This document shows positions 1 through 13,100 of a stretch of DNA of 64,000 bases, piece after piece. The position numbers and the translations under genes were made by a program. Under the pieces are notes generated by a model. That model searched no databases. It saw only the letters and a list, made by a program, of their open reading frames with translations, and was not told where the DNA came from. Source of the stretch: Plazaster borealis (taxonomy: Eukaryota; Echinodermata; Asteroidea; Forcipulatida; Labidiasteridae); NCBI GenBank assembly GCA_021014325.1, contig CM037472.1, forward strand, positions 21,747,063-21,811,062, given 5' to 3'. Positions within the stretch are counted from its first letter, which is position 1. Each line of letters starts with the position of its first letter.

Positions 1-1756
1 ATTTGCAATTGAAAGCACTGAGTATACGATGCTCATTTCACATTGTTGGGTAAAAAGAACAAAAAAGTATTTACAAAACAAAACAATTATGTTAAAATAG
101 TTTTTGACAGGAAATGGCTTTTTAGCATCTAAAAGTCAGAGCAATTTCCCCTCTTAGACTAGATAACATTGAACTATTTTATTCCCCCCCCCAATTTGTT
201 ACATAAAACTATTTTAAAAACATAATAGGCCTATAGTTATGCTATGATTTATTTACTGTGTGGTGATTATTTTGTGCATTATAAAGTTTTTGTGAAACAG
301 ATTTAAATCTGAATGGCTGTCTGGCCCTGCAATTTCTAATTCCGTGTGAAAATACCTGTGAATTCAAACAGCACTGTGCCAACAATATCTTTAGATCCCC
401 ACCAGCTCTGCGCTCCATTGAGGTTGGCCTGGTATGCTTGATCAAACATGCTCATTCATTGTGGAAGCTCAGCTGGAAGTCGCTGCATTGTGTTGGCTAG
501 CGGTTCCACTTGTAAAGGCCACTGTGATTTCACATTGATAATGCAAATGCTCCCTGATTTAGTGTTACAAGTTGAACTTGAACCGCGGGAGGGGTCGACG
601 ACTAGTTTTATCGGCTTGTACTTCACATAAAAACCAATTGCATTTTGTTTTGCTGAAAAGAAATCTGTACAAAAAGTACATGTTTGCCTTTCATCTATGA
701 CTTATACAAAGCTCTATTCAACAATTCCAGTACAATGTGCATGTACTAGAATGCCAGTCTACGTTACTAGGATGCCAGTCTACGTTGTGTTGGAATTTTA
801 ATGTTCCTTGGCAGCTCATCCATGACTGAAAAACAAAAAATTACTGCAAAACCTGGTGTTATATTTAAACAAACAGTCAAATTATTGATGTCCAGGTGAA
901 TGGAGAATAAAACCTTTTAAATATATCTGGAATGATTGGGGTTTTTTTAGCTGAATTTTCTCAGAACACAATCAAGTAATTTTTCAGCAAAACTAAGGCC
1001 TATTACAATTTTTCAAAACATTCGCAAGTCTGCAGAAACATTTCCATATAATCATATAGCAGAAACATTTTCAAGTTGCCGCCAAGAAAAAAAGTCACTG
1101 CCAAAAAAAAGTCGCCTGCCTGACAAAAAAAGTCGCGTAGTGAATTTGTTTTTAAAAGCAATAAGCATACATGTAATAGAAACATTTCCATTGCACTCCT
1201 CATTTCAAGTGTACCATAAACAACAACGAATTGGTAGAGTCCATCCAAAAGTGAAAAAGGAAGCACTTGTATGTATTTCTGGTCAGTTAAGTCAAGTACA
1301 TTTACTTTGAACACCAATTCAGCTGCAGATTTCCATCCTTTCCAAGGCCGTGTCAAACAGAAGATTGTTGACAAAGCAAACAATGGAAAGTGTAATGACT
1401 GTCTGGTCATGTACACTTCACCTTTATTGTCTATTGCGGTCATTATGCCACTGAAGAAACTGAGTATGGACTGCTTGCTCCTGCTCTTACACCCTGCCAT
1501 GGCCCACAGAAGTATGCGCTTTACACGGGTCGCCGTAAGTGTAGATTTCTTGTGTAGTTGATCTTCCCTTGATCTTCACTAACAAGAGAACCCGGCGAAG
1601 CTCCCACATGGGGATATAAACGCCAAGCTGGCAACAGCCAATCTCTCTCATGCAAACATTGGTTTAACCTCTATGATTATGAATTGCACATATCAATGAA
1701 TTGTGGTTCAGTAACTATAGACGACAATACTTATTCAATTCGTTGTAAAATCAGCG

Positions 1757-1832
1757 GTTAGCTTGGCTGGATTCGAACCCACAACCTTGTGATTGCAAGT
1801 CCTGCAGTCTAACCACTTTACCACGGTGACCA
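1757..1832 (-). repeat. tRNA-like repeat head (SINE-type pol III promoter)
   Basis: The minus strand carries an A-box-like TGGTAAAGTGG and a B-box GGTTCGAATCC at tRNA spacing. The two ends cannot pair as an acceptor stem, so it is a tRNA-derived repeat and not a tRNA gene. Confidence 0.6.
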
Positions 1833-3034
1833 CTTTGGTAAGCAGCGCCATAAACTTGGTTCCAGGTAGTAATACACAAATGGTAATCTCAATCTAAATT
1901 GTTGTTTTTATTGTAGTTGTAGTATTTGGTGAACAATGGTCAAGGGATTGAATGCTATTTAGATTGGGACATCGGGTTAATGTTCTCCAAGTTGAAATAA
2001 TCTTTGATGCTGATGATAAATGGTTCATTTATTTCAAACTTAAAGACATCACGATCAGCAGATTGAATTGTACCTAGATTTACAGTCAGAAAATTCATTA
2101 AAAAACTACAAAATGACATGTAGAATTCAAAACAATTATATAATTTAGACTAAAAAATAGCATGGTAGACAAAATATAATTTTCAAAAAGGGCAATTAAG
2201 ATAATTAAGGATTATTAAAGGTTTAGACCTTTCATGAAGCAGATTAAAATTATTCAATAAAATGTCTGGCCAATTTCCATCCATAATTTTTCCTTTTGTC
2301 TAAGTAATTTTGTCTGGTCAATTCCAATGGGGCGTAACTAATGATAGTACATGTCCAGAGAATTTAATCTGCTTCAGTAAATACTATAGTCTAGAAAAAC
2401 GTCTAAAAATTAAAATAATTTAATCCTGATCGTTTCAACATAAAAAGAATATACCCAAACTTAGAACAGTGTTTTACTATTTCTTGTAAAGTGAACAAGT
2501 GTAACATTTTCCCCAACACAGAGGGAACTAGAATTTAGAATTGAATGAGCGATCAAGTTCAACACTTTGACCTTTTAGTTCTACTGTGAAGTAAGAGACA
2601 TTTGGGTCATGGTTGTAGGGGGGGGGTGTTGATGAACACCCCTTATGATGAGTTCTACTGGCACTCTGTAATACTTTTATCTAGATGGGTTCTGACAGGT
2701 GGGTAGGAGTGGGTCAAGTGTGGGTGCTCTCATGGTTGTGACCCCCGGAATGGTAATGGTCCATCTCACATTAACTCTTTCTAATGCTGAAACATTCGTT
2801 TGAAACAATTGTTTGAAATGTTAGCTGACAGTTTAAGTGATAATTTGAGCACTCCTGCTGGTAAAGGCCTTGTCATGGGAGGCAATTTTTACGGGCGTTT
2901 TAGAGGCAACCAACTGCAATGTATTTAAAAGGAATAATATGGCAGCACATGAGACATAAATGTGTCTCACTTACTACCTCCAAGTAGATTATGTGAATAT
3001 TTAATTGTGAACATTTTTTTCTTCATGGAGATGA

Positions 3035-3216
3035 CCAGGGCCCAATTTCATAAAGCCTGTAAGCACAAAAACTTGCTAAGCACAGAAAAGTATTGCTTAG
3101 CAGAAACAGGTTACCAGCCAAAATTATATTAAGTTTGATTGTTGTGACTGGTGCCCCACTAAATTTTTGCTTAGCAAGTATTTTCTGCTTAACAGCCTTA
3201 TGAAATTGGGCCCTGG
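3035..3216. mobile_element. MITE-like element, GGGCCCAATTTCATA family
   Basis: The 19-bp ends (3035-3053 and 3198-3216) are perfect reverse complements. Inside are secondary inverted motifs (ttgctaagca / tgcttagcaa). Relatives lie at 4635, 8631, 17975, 24578, 31173 and 34273. Confidence 0.75.
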
Positions 3217-3485
3217 TGTTGCCTGTAAATTGCCTCGTGTGACATGGCTTCATCATTTATGCAGAAAGTGATTGTATTAATGCTAACAAAATAATGTAGG
3301 AATGAGCTCCCACAATTCAAGCTTGAATCAAACCCTTCACCAAGTTTGGATAGTTTTATTTGTTTTGCTCGTTGCATTGAAGTTCTGATATTAAACTCAT
3401 ATGGAAAATGACTTATGGAAACAAAAATGCATGATGAGAGCTACAATAATAATGGAGGATGTTTCTGGCATTAGAGGATATTTGG

Positions 3486-3852
3486 TTAAAGGTATAATAT
3501 ACAGGATGGGTGAGGAGAAAAAACATTGTTAAATTTTAGTCTGAAAGCTTACTGATTTTTCTCTGAAATATTTTCCTCTGAAATGAAGTTGTGTTTGAGA
3601 AAACTGTTTCTGAAAACCTAAGAAAAAAAGGCAACAGCTGATTTCGGTTGTTGCAACCAAAATTAATGACAATGAATTTACATGCTGAAAATTGTAAATT
3701 TTGTTTTCACTATTTTCTCCTGACTCACACAACGGAATAAGCCCAAATTTTCACAGGTTTGTTATTTCATGTATGGTAAGTAGGTGACACAAAACATGAA
3801 CACTGTCTGGGAATATTTTGTCAGCTCTACCAATCCTGTATAATACCTTTAA
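3486..3852. mobile_element. TTAA-flanked MITE-like element
   Basis: Starts TTAAAGGTATAATATACAGG and ends with its near reverse complement, closing with CCTTTAA. The ends match the family at 32390-32768. Confidence 0.65.
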
Positions 3853-4160
3853 GAGTCGGACTTCCTTATTAATGATTTGACAAGCAAGTGTTGTATAATG
3901 TAAATATGTACTGGGGATTTTCTAATTAGAATGCGGTTGGAAGTTTACGTTTAGCTCTCATTATTTAGAACCAGTGAATGTGTAACAATATTAATCAGAG
4001 TTGTATTCCAGAGGAGTAAGAGTGGCTTAATCAATTACATTTTCCTCTGTTTATTTATTTCTTTAAAAAGTAGTGGGCGGGGAAAATTGAACAGCAACTT
4101 AGGGTTTTTTGAATTGCAAATCAAATTAATGCCCTGCATTTGATTTGTTTATGTTCACAG

Positions 4161-4189
4161 GCCCGCCAAGGATGCACAATACAATGCAG
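4161..4189 (+). CDS. EML: EML exon: 29-bp microexon before the HELP motif
   Basis: The exon is bounded by ttcacag and gtaagag. It reads PAKDAQYNA plus one base of the next codon (G), which joins AT at 17030 to make Asp. EML proteins carry a similar PAKDxQ(Y/F)NA peptide just before the HELP motif. The first base completes a codon begun in an upstream exon that I could not find. Confidence 0.85.
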
Positions 4190-7100
4190 GTAAGAGCTTA
4201 CAATGGATGGTTTAATGTGCAGTATATACTTAATTATTTCAATTGACGATATTCAACAACAACAAACAGTTGGGATTGTATACGTTTGGTAATTGGAACC
4301 CACTGATTGTTTCAATCCTATAGGCCCTATACTGTATATACCATAAAAAGAACATGCGAAAATTTCATTTCAAAAATGTGGTAGCGTTTTTAAGATATTG
4401 CCGAAAATCTGGAGCTGTTATGTCCACGCAGGAGGGAATAAAAAGTGGTATCTTTTTCCATAACCGCAGTACTTCTACATGTAGGTTAAAAGTTTCTCCA
4501 AATGCATTGTACTATCAAAAGCTGCTGTACTTCTTACCAAGTAAGTTTTCATTGCCATTAATTTTCAGAGTCATTACCAAACGTATACAGACCCTTTAAA
4601 AAAGAAGTTTGTTTTAATATTTGAGTCAAACTCAAGGGCCCAATGTCATAGAGCTGCCTAAGGCAAGGAAAAAGTTTGAATAATTATCTGCTGAGCAAAA
4701 ATAAGCAGGAAACCAGTCACACATGGTAAATGTGACACAGTATTTTTGCTGGTAACCTTATTTTCGTATCTATGCAGTTGGGCCTAGATGATAGATTACG
4801 GCAGACATTTTTACTCAATTGTGCTTTCATACGGGTATATCATCAAGCACTGAGCTGTGTTACAAACATGTTGAATATATATTTAACTGACAACCCCATG
4901 ACATTAACTTCCTGAGCAGTGTTGCATAGCCAGTATTTCTGAGCTGGGATGATAGTCATTATAGTAGTATGCACTAGTAGTGTGTTTATCCATGGGGAAG
5001 GGTCACTATTGATAGTTGAGGACAGCTCATTAGTGTTAATTAATGTCACACTCCAGCCATCAAGCTGATTAGGTTGTTGGCAGACTTGATAGATGCTTGA
5101 TTTAAAGGGTCTGTACACGTTTGGTAATTGGAACCCACTGTTTGTTTCAATCCTATATAGTTGTAGATATATACCATAATAAAACTAACCTATGAAAATT
5201 TAATTTCAAATGGTGGTAGCGTTTTTGAGATATTGCCAAAACTCTGGAGCGGTTATGGCCACGCAGGAAGAATAATCTGCATTGGAATACACACTCTGAG
5301 AAGCGTTACGGCCGTAACGCTTCTCAGATTCAAATTTTTCGAGATAAAAGGTGATATCTTTTTTCATAGCCGCATCACTTTGAAGTGAAAAGTTTTTCAA
5401 AATTCAGTATACTATCCAAAGCTACTGTACTTCTAGCTAAGTAAGTTTTTGTTGCCATTAATTATTAGAGTCATTACCAAACATGTATGGTACCTTTGTT
5501 AGAACTTATAGGGAACTTGAACCCATAGTAATTAAATTTACTAATGTAAGCAACAAAACAGGTACAAAGTAATACATCATGGTTGTAAGTTCAGCCTTAG
5601 TAGGATTTCAGCACAGTGGTAGTGTAACACAGACTGATGTCCTACCGGGGCTAGGCCTTGCTCTATGGTAGTAGCATGTAGTTGTAAAGCAATGCAGAGT
5701 ACATGGTGTTTTCACTGGAAGAATGTTTCATTCAAAGGGTTCGGCAGCTCTGAAATTGGTCTCTGCAGTGCGTGGTACATTTCGTTGTTACACTTTGCTC
5801 ACATTTTCAAGGAAATCACGGCTCGATGAATCCGCAGCTGTAGACGTTCAAGGGTCAGTGTATTTTGCATGATCATTGTCGTGCCAGTGATCCACCCTTT
5901 AGTGACTGGTAATACCAATCAGGATCTGACCTTGTACCTGGTTGCTAGTGTAGACACTACACACAGTGTGTATACATACATGACACAAGTATTGATTAAC
6001 ATTTTTTTAGATCACCCATGGCTGAGCCAATAATAATCGGCTGTACTTGTGGCATTTTCATTCTGGAGTTTCGGTGGAGAATTGATGCAAAATGCTACCC
6101 TTTTGAATTTGGTTTGAAGTGTAGTAGTGTTTGACTGTTCTTTTCTGATAACAAATTGACATGTGCTGCAGTTTTGTTTTGTGTCTTGTGAGCTTTGCCA
6201 CAGGTTGTGATGAAATACATTTATCTGATTAGTTATCTTGCTAGGTGCCTGAGGGTTAGTTTCAGCATCAACTTGTTTGACACATTTCTGCAGCTAAATG
6301 GCCTGAAAATCCCCCAGTCTGACTTGTATATCATTGGTGTAAGGCATATATTGGATAAACAGGTTAAACATTGTCACAACTATGGTTAATCGTTCTGGTC
6401 TCTCGAGGACAAGTTGTCATGCAAGCCCATGCTCATCAAATATACCTGTTTGGATCTCACAAATATGTTACATGTCCCAACCTCACATAAAATGTTCAAA
6501 ATATATTACGAGGAATTTTGTTTTTGTTTAAACCTGCAGCATTATCAGGAATGCTGAATACTTGCATGCCTTTCGTTTTTTTTGTTTCCGACTGTGTAGA
6601 AAGTTTTCAGTTTGTGGAAAGGAGTGGCAGGTCAGTTGTTTTCCTCCTACGCATTTTATAACCACAGAACTCAATAGATCCTATTCACTATAGCACCCTT
6701 CATTGTCCAAACACCCTAAGGATACCTAATGGAGTTGCCATCCAGGATTTTTTTCCCATTACCAGCAGCAGGTGTTTGGGGAAGCTCTTTTCAAGACTTT
6801 TGAAAAAAAACCTCTGAAAAATTCCTCTGGTTTGTGTAGGAGGCCAAGAACCCACTTTGTTCTGACTTGGTTTGGGTCAGGATTTTCAATGACTTGACTT
6901 GACTTCAGTCATTACATTATTTTGTAATGACTCAATTTCCCCCCTCCCCCCCCCCCCCAGAAAATCCATGATTTGATGTCAAAATGCACAGGGTTTGTCC
7001 TGGGATATCCTTGTGTCCAGAAGTTAGCTTGCCATTAACTGCAGGGAATCAGCCTTTTTTTACTGGTCCATATTTCAAGGGCTTGCTTTGAACATCGTCA

Positions 7101-10100
7101 TTTGTATGGGACTTGTACTTTGAAGTACATGTAAATGAACAATCAGTGGGTTAGGCATTGATGAAAAAAAACTAGCCAGTCTGAACATTGCCAGGTAAAA
7201 TTTTGACTGGTCCTTGGGTGTTTTAATTGGCATTGGGATAGAAGACCACTGTTATTGTTGATCATGGCTACTTGTACGTACAATACATACATTTACTCAA
7301 AAGAGATATGTTGATGCAATAAGAAGGCATGCATAACGTACTGTGTGCTACCATCACTTATAGAAATGCATGGATACTAAAAATGGAGATTTGTCAGAAT
7401 AAGACAGGTTTCATAAAATGCTGGTGGTAATTGCTGTATACATGTCTCCTACTAATCAACAGCATACTATAGGAAAATATTAATGGAAGGATTGCACAAA
7501 ATTACTGTCCTGTAAGTTTGAATCCTCTGTAGTGAAGCCTCGAAGGCCATACTTATTCACCATTGTGCTTCCATCAACACTCAGGAGGAATGTCCGTATT
7601 TTGTTGGAAGTTACTTCTAGTGGTCCTTTTCTATGCTACTAGGCACAGTAGCTAAATCGTATGCATGCTATCTAATTATCCACTCTCTCTCACAGCCTAG
7701 AGGGGAGATGCCATGTAAATTAATATCTTGATTCATTTTGTATAAATATGTAACTACGTTCATGGGTTTAAAGGGTGTGCATAATATTGGTAAGATTGAA
7801 ACTTTAGATGTTCCCAGATTTGCACCTAACTTACATGGTAAAAATATGGTCATGGTGGAAAACTTCCCTTGAAAATTGTTTGCTAGAAATGCTAGTTTCT
7901 GAGAAATGGGTAAAACAACTAGTTTTGATCTCAAGAGTCCAAAACCTGATGTTTGAAAACAGTGAGAACAAATGTTTTCTTTCTTCACTATTTTCTTGTG
8001 ACTTTGGGTTTGTTATTTCACGTTTGGTCACACAAAGTCGGATGCTGGTCTTTAACAATTACCAATGGTGTCTGCTAAGTGCTTCAAATCTAAGATATAA
8101 CTGACAAGATGTATGTGTGGAACGCCAAGAGCGGGTAGAAATACAGAACCGATTTTAGCTATACAGCATATTTCAGATCATCTAAAAGAACTTAAAATGT
8201 GTTCACAGATGTTTTGTTCATCTTTCTTAACCCTCATAGTCATATGCCATGCATTCTGGTTTGTATCAATCAATGAAACTCCAATATATATGGTAACTCA
8301 ATACTCCAGAGATTGGACTCTGAAACCAGACCTGGCCTCATGTCAGGAATGGATGGTTTTGTACAGTGTTACTTATTAGGATACATCATATTGAGGCACA
8401 GCATTATGGAGGATTTGCAATGGCTAGGGGTAATTTAGTAGTGGGTCACCAGATATTTAATATTCAGCATCACCAACTACTATCTGGAAGTATAATAACA
8501 TTTTATGCAGTCCATTCTTCGGATTAGTTTTTGGTAAATATCGTTTACAATTAAAAGGTATAATTAGGGCAGTTGCCAGTGTGTACATTTTTGCTTGCTC
8601 ATCTGTTTGGGTATCTAATGTGCAGTAATCTGGGCTCAACTTTATAGAGCTGCTTTTAAAAGCAATTTTTTTGCTAAGCAAAAAGGAGAAGGATGCCAGT
8701 CATAAATGGTACATGCATGGAGGATGGTATGCGTGGTCTGGTATTTTGGCTGCTAACCTTATTCTGGTAAGCAAAATTATTTTGTGCTGAGCTTAATTTT
8801 GTGCTGGAGCAACTCTAAGAACTAAGGCCCTGCAGGTAGATCATCATGGCCAAGCATTGCAGCCCCAATTATCCTCAAGGCCAAATTTGTTAGGGCTGCA
8901 TGTAATGATAACATGCTAAGCAAAAATCAGAACAGAATCGGTGGTTTTTTATTGTTCTTAATCCTGACTCCCTTGGGTGATTTACTGGGATCCTTCCTCA
9001 TCCTAACAAAATTGAAAACCATATGGTAACTCAACACCCAAACTGTTGGACTCCGATTATATGGTGGTATGCCTGACCCCATGCAGAGATCAAATTACTA
9101 GTGCAGTCGAATTACTAGTGCAGTCCTCAGTCCAACAGAATCAAACACAACATGCAGGTGGATTTTGACTGGTTAGGGATGGTTCAGGGTTATAAGTAGT
9201 TGTATGAAACCGAGTCGAGGCTTGCTAGTGACAGCATGTGGGTTCAAATCCCATCCTGGTCTCTCAATGTACTTTGTGACTTGGATTCAACATTAAGCTA
9301 TGTAGGGCCCTAGACTTGCACAAGTGCACCCGTCATCTTGGAGAGTAGAGTTTGGTTGCAGTATTCTATGGTAATGAAATCAAGGGACCCTCAAAAGTGA
9401 CTAGCACTGTGTGACCCCGTTGGTCCGAAGATACCTGTGTAGAGAAGATGAGGACCTGAGATGATCCTTTCTGTTATTAGAGCATTTACTCGGTGTTCAG
9501 TCTGATTTATTACAACAATTAAACCATCTGGGGCTTGTTGAAGGGTGGAGAATTCCTGCACCAATGCAGTCATTAAAAGATGGTCAAGGTCTCTCACGAT
9601 TTCAAGGTTTCTCACGATTATGTTGCCTTATTTTACTGCAGTGGTAGAGTTCAGGGTTCAACACTTTTAGGTCTGAAGGGTAGGTGATGGCGCATCAGAA
9701 ACCAATAATTGTTTCAATGGCTGTGGTGGAGCACTGTGTACTTGGGGATTCTTTAATTTGGTAAATCTGAACATGGTCTGACAGAGAAAAGAGACCAAAT
9801 AGCACACAGTCAAATATGTCACAAGCCCAAAAAGCGCCCTCACTCAGAGGTCGATGAAGACCTATCATTGGCTGAGAGTTGTGCGCGGCGCTTATAGGTA
9901 TGCAATTTTCTATTGTTTGACCTCGGTGATGGCGGCCAATGCAAGGGGTGCTTACCAAATATTTCACTTAATATAAAGTACAGTGAATGATTTCCCTTCT
10001 ATAGCAAAGCAAATTGCTACACATGTGTAAGTTGCTTCTTGAAACTCATCATTTGCCACTCGATATCGGCATTCAGTGTGCACAAAACATGTTCAGAGTA

Positions 10101-13100
10101 AATATTTTGCCATGCAAAAAAGCTGGATACAATCGTTTGCTGAAAAGGAATGTTGCAATGCAGTAGCCACTCTGAGGAAAGTGTTTATCAAGAAGTCCTT
10201 GTTATTTCACAAATACGAACTTCATAGTTTATCAAAATTATGCATAGGCCTACATGTACATGTACTTATCATGACTATGTTTCACTTCTGAGTTCTCTGA
10301 AATATTGAGTGAAAAAAAGCACACAAAAAGAAGTTTGCCCTCCAGTAGTTCCTTGTAGTTGACCTTTGTTAAGAGGTCAACCTCGAGTGCTCATGCACTA
10401 AGCGTGCTGATGAATGAAGTGTTTGGCATGGCGCCCACTCTATCTGATATCCTTTCCTGTTCAGGCGCATACAATAATGTTCATGTACATGTATGCTACA
10501 CTAATGTACATAGAGACTTTAGACCCCTTGCCAGATGCTGAGAAATCCTGGCATTGTGTAAACTAATGAGTGGGTTAGGACCGATCTTTTCTAAAAGTAC
10601 ATTCAACCTGTCGCGTCACAAGATACTATCAAGTTTGCATTGTCCATGAGTCAGTTTGTCAATGGTGTATTGCCTAATTATGAACAAACATGTATTTCGA
10701 TAACTGGTTACAAAGTACAACGAAGATGATTGAAAATTAATACTTCATGGAGGCAACGGAGGCAAATGCCTGCGTTGCCCTCCAGCTCCTGGTCATTGCC
10801 TTGGTGCCCCTTGAATATTCTAATGGAAATTTACAATTTCCTCATAGAGGTGTCCTTTGCCAAGGACAAAACGCCTTGGTGCCTTTGCGCTTTCTAAAAA
10901 GAAGCATCAGGCCTGGGAATTTGTCCACTTTGTAAAGTTTTGAAGTAAAAACAAAAGTTTTATAATTCTCCTTAAACTTTAAATTTCTCTTCATGGACTA
11001 AGTTGTCACAGAGCCCTCCAGAAAAGACAAGAAACTGCATTCACTTGGGTTTCTTTTGTCCACTTTTTAAAGTTTTGAAGTGAACAAAAAAGGGTTAAAA
11101 TCAGTCCCAACTTAAAATTTCTCATCATGGAAAAAACGCTGCAATGGAGTCCTATGCTCCTAGCATGCATACTAAGTACTTCCTGTTCCAAGCGCTGATG
11201 ATGTTCAGAGTAGTAGCAAGCAGACAACATTTCCTACATGAATTACACTTTGAATAAACTCAACTGGCAACGAGTCACTCCATTCTCAGCTGAATATCCA
11301 GAGAACTTGACGAAGAAAAGGCCCACAGGAAATGACACAGGAGGAAGTGATCAAAGTTGAGCTGCTCACGTAAAACGAACACTCGTTCTGGTTTCTTGGG
11401 TGGATCACTAATGGTGTATTATTGACTCTTGTGACTCTTGGCCCTGAGAATGACTGGCTTACAGATGGTTACAACTTGTTAAAGGTCTTGGAGGGTTGAT
11501 CTTTATACGGTTATTTTTAGATTTTGTTTACCTAATTATAAAGCAACAAACTATGTAGTATTTTGTCGTATTGTAGGCACTTAGTAAAATAAAAAATATA
11601 TAAATTATTTGTATTTTTCTTTGAATAGGTCAAAATTTGTCATTTTGCAAGGAAGACATCTGGTAAACAATTCCCAATACTTTAAAAAAGAAAATTAGTT
11701 TTCAAAACTTAAACGTCTTCATTTGGTGATTTAAAATTCTAAATTTGCTTTTGATGTTCGTAATTAACCCACCTTAGAAGCTTTTAGAAATCATGCTGAA
11801 AAATATTAGTATGCACAATTTTAACAAATTGTAACATATGTAAGCAGTAACCCAGCACCATGTACCCTCTACTGTATTGAGAACCATGGTATGTCATATG
11901 GTATTGTTGATTGCATTATGGTTGTTCCGCATGGGGTGGTTTACATGTAGTTGTCTCATGTCAGCTGAGGTCTGCTCACGGCACTGGGAGTCGTTCTTTC
12001 TCCACAGGCAACTTGGGTGGAATTCAAGCCCACAACCCCTGCATTCTATTTTAAAAGCATATTTCCATGTTGTAATGTTTTGGCAAGGCAGGCAATATAA
12101 ATTGTCAATTGTTGGTTAGCTTTGTCATGAGATTTGATTTCATAGCCAAGACGGGTACACTATTTTTCATTATTCAATGGACACTTCCATTGAGTACATT
12201 TTTTCCATATGGAATGGTTTAGCTGTCTTATGTCAGCCGAGGTAGCCAGGCATGGCAGTGGCGTTGGGAGTCGTCCAGGCATGTCTGCTCATGGCGGCGC
12301 TGGGAGTCATCTAGGCTTGCCTTTGCAAATCACTCTAGAGAGATTTATGTTGCATTGAGGATCTTCAGCCAAGGAAGGAAGCCATTAGGTTGATGATTAA
12401 AAATGCTACACCAGACTGTCTTGCGTCCATTAGGCATCTTATACTTCACAAGCATTCCCCTCTGTGAATGTAAAAAACGACTTCTACTTAAAATATGACT
12501 TTGAGTAAGATAAGAAGCCACTATTATTATAAATACTATTTTTGGTTTGCATTTATGTTTTTTACTTTTTATTTGATTTTTATCCTCCATTTGTTTAAAT
12601 TTGCCCTTGTCTTAATCCTTGAAAATACCAAGTTGTGGTTATCTCTGAATTGTAGACCGATTATATGGAAACTTGACTTCAATAATAACGTGTAAGTGCA
12701 CAAATGTCACATCTGCTTTTGTTTTAATTTTTGAAAATACCAAGTTGTGGTTATCTCTGAATTGTAGACAGAATATATGGAAACTTGACTTCAATAATAA
12801 CGTGTAAGTGCACAAATGTCACATCTGCTTTTGTTTTAATTCTTGAAAATACCAAGTTGTGGTTATCTCTGAATTGTAGACCGATTATATGGAAACTTGA
12901 CTTCAATAATAACGTGTCAGTGCGAAAACGTCACATCTGCTAAAATAGTGTTTTACATTACACGCGAGTTTGAATTTGCCAAAAGGTTGTATCTCGTAAA
13001 AAACCCACGGATGTACACAGAAAACAATAGGCGCTGAGATATATTGTTGTTGCACTCAGCATTTTCGTGAGTCACGACGTTGTTGCTCAATCAAGATACA

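Larger units (their letters stand above)
1..4160. other. Upstream flank of the recognised EML exons
   Basis: No exon could be assigned. It holds a repeat tail at 1-60 (like that at 36290-36340), a tRNA-like repeat at 1757-1832, a G run near 2620, and two inverted-repeat elements (3035-3216 and 3486-3852). The missing EML N-terminal exon may lie here. Confidence 0.5.

Noticed and set aside
1003..1500. 165-codon open frame on the minus strand
   Set aside because: Low-complexity hydrophobic translation, no recognisable domain, no supporting splice sites; probably chance.
1400..1560. Peptide VYCGHYATEETEYGLL...YTGRR followed by gtaagt, resembling an exon
   Set aside because: It looks protein-like, but there is a TGA just upstream in the frame and no acceptor between, and I know no family; it may be a remnant of something coding.
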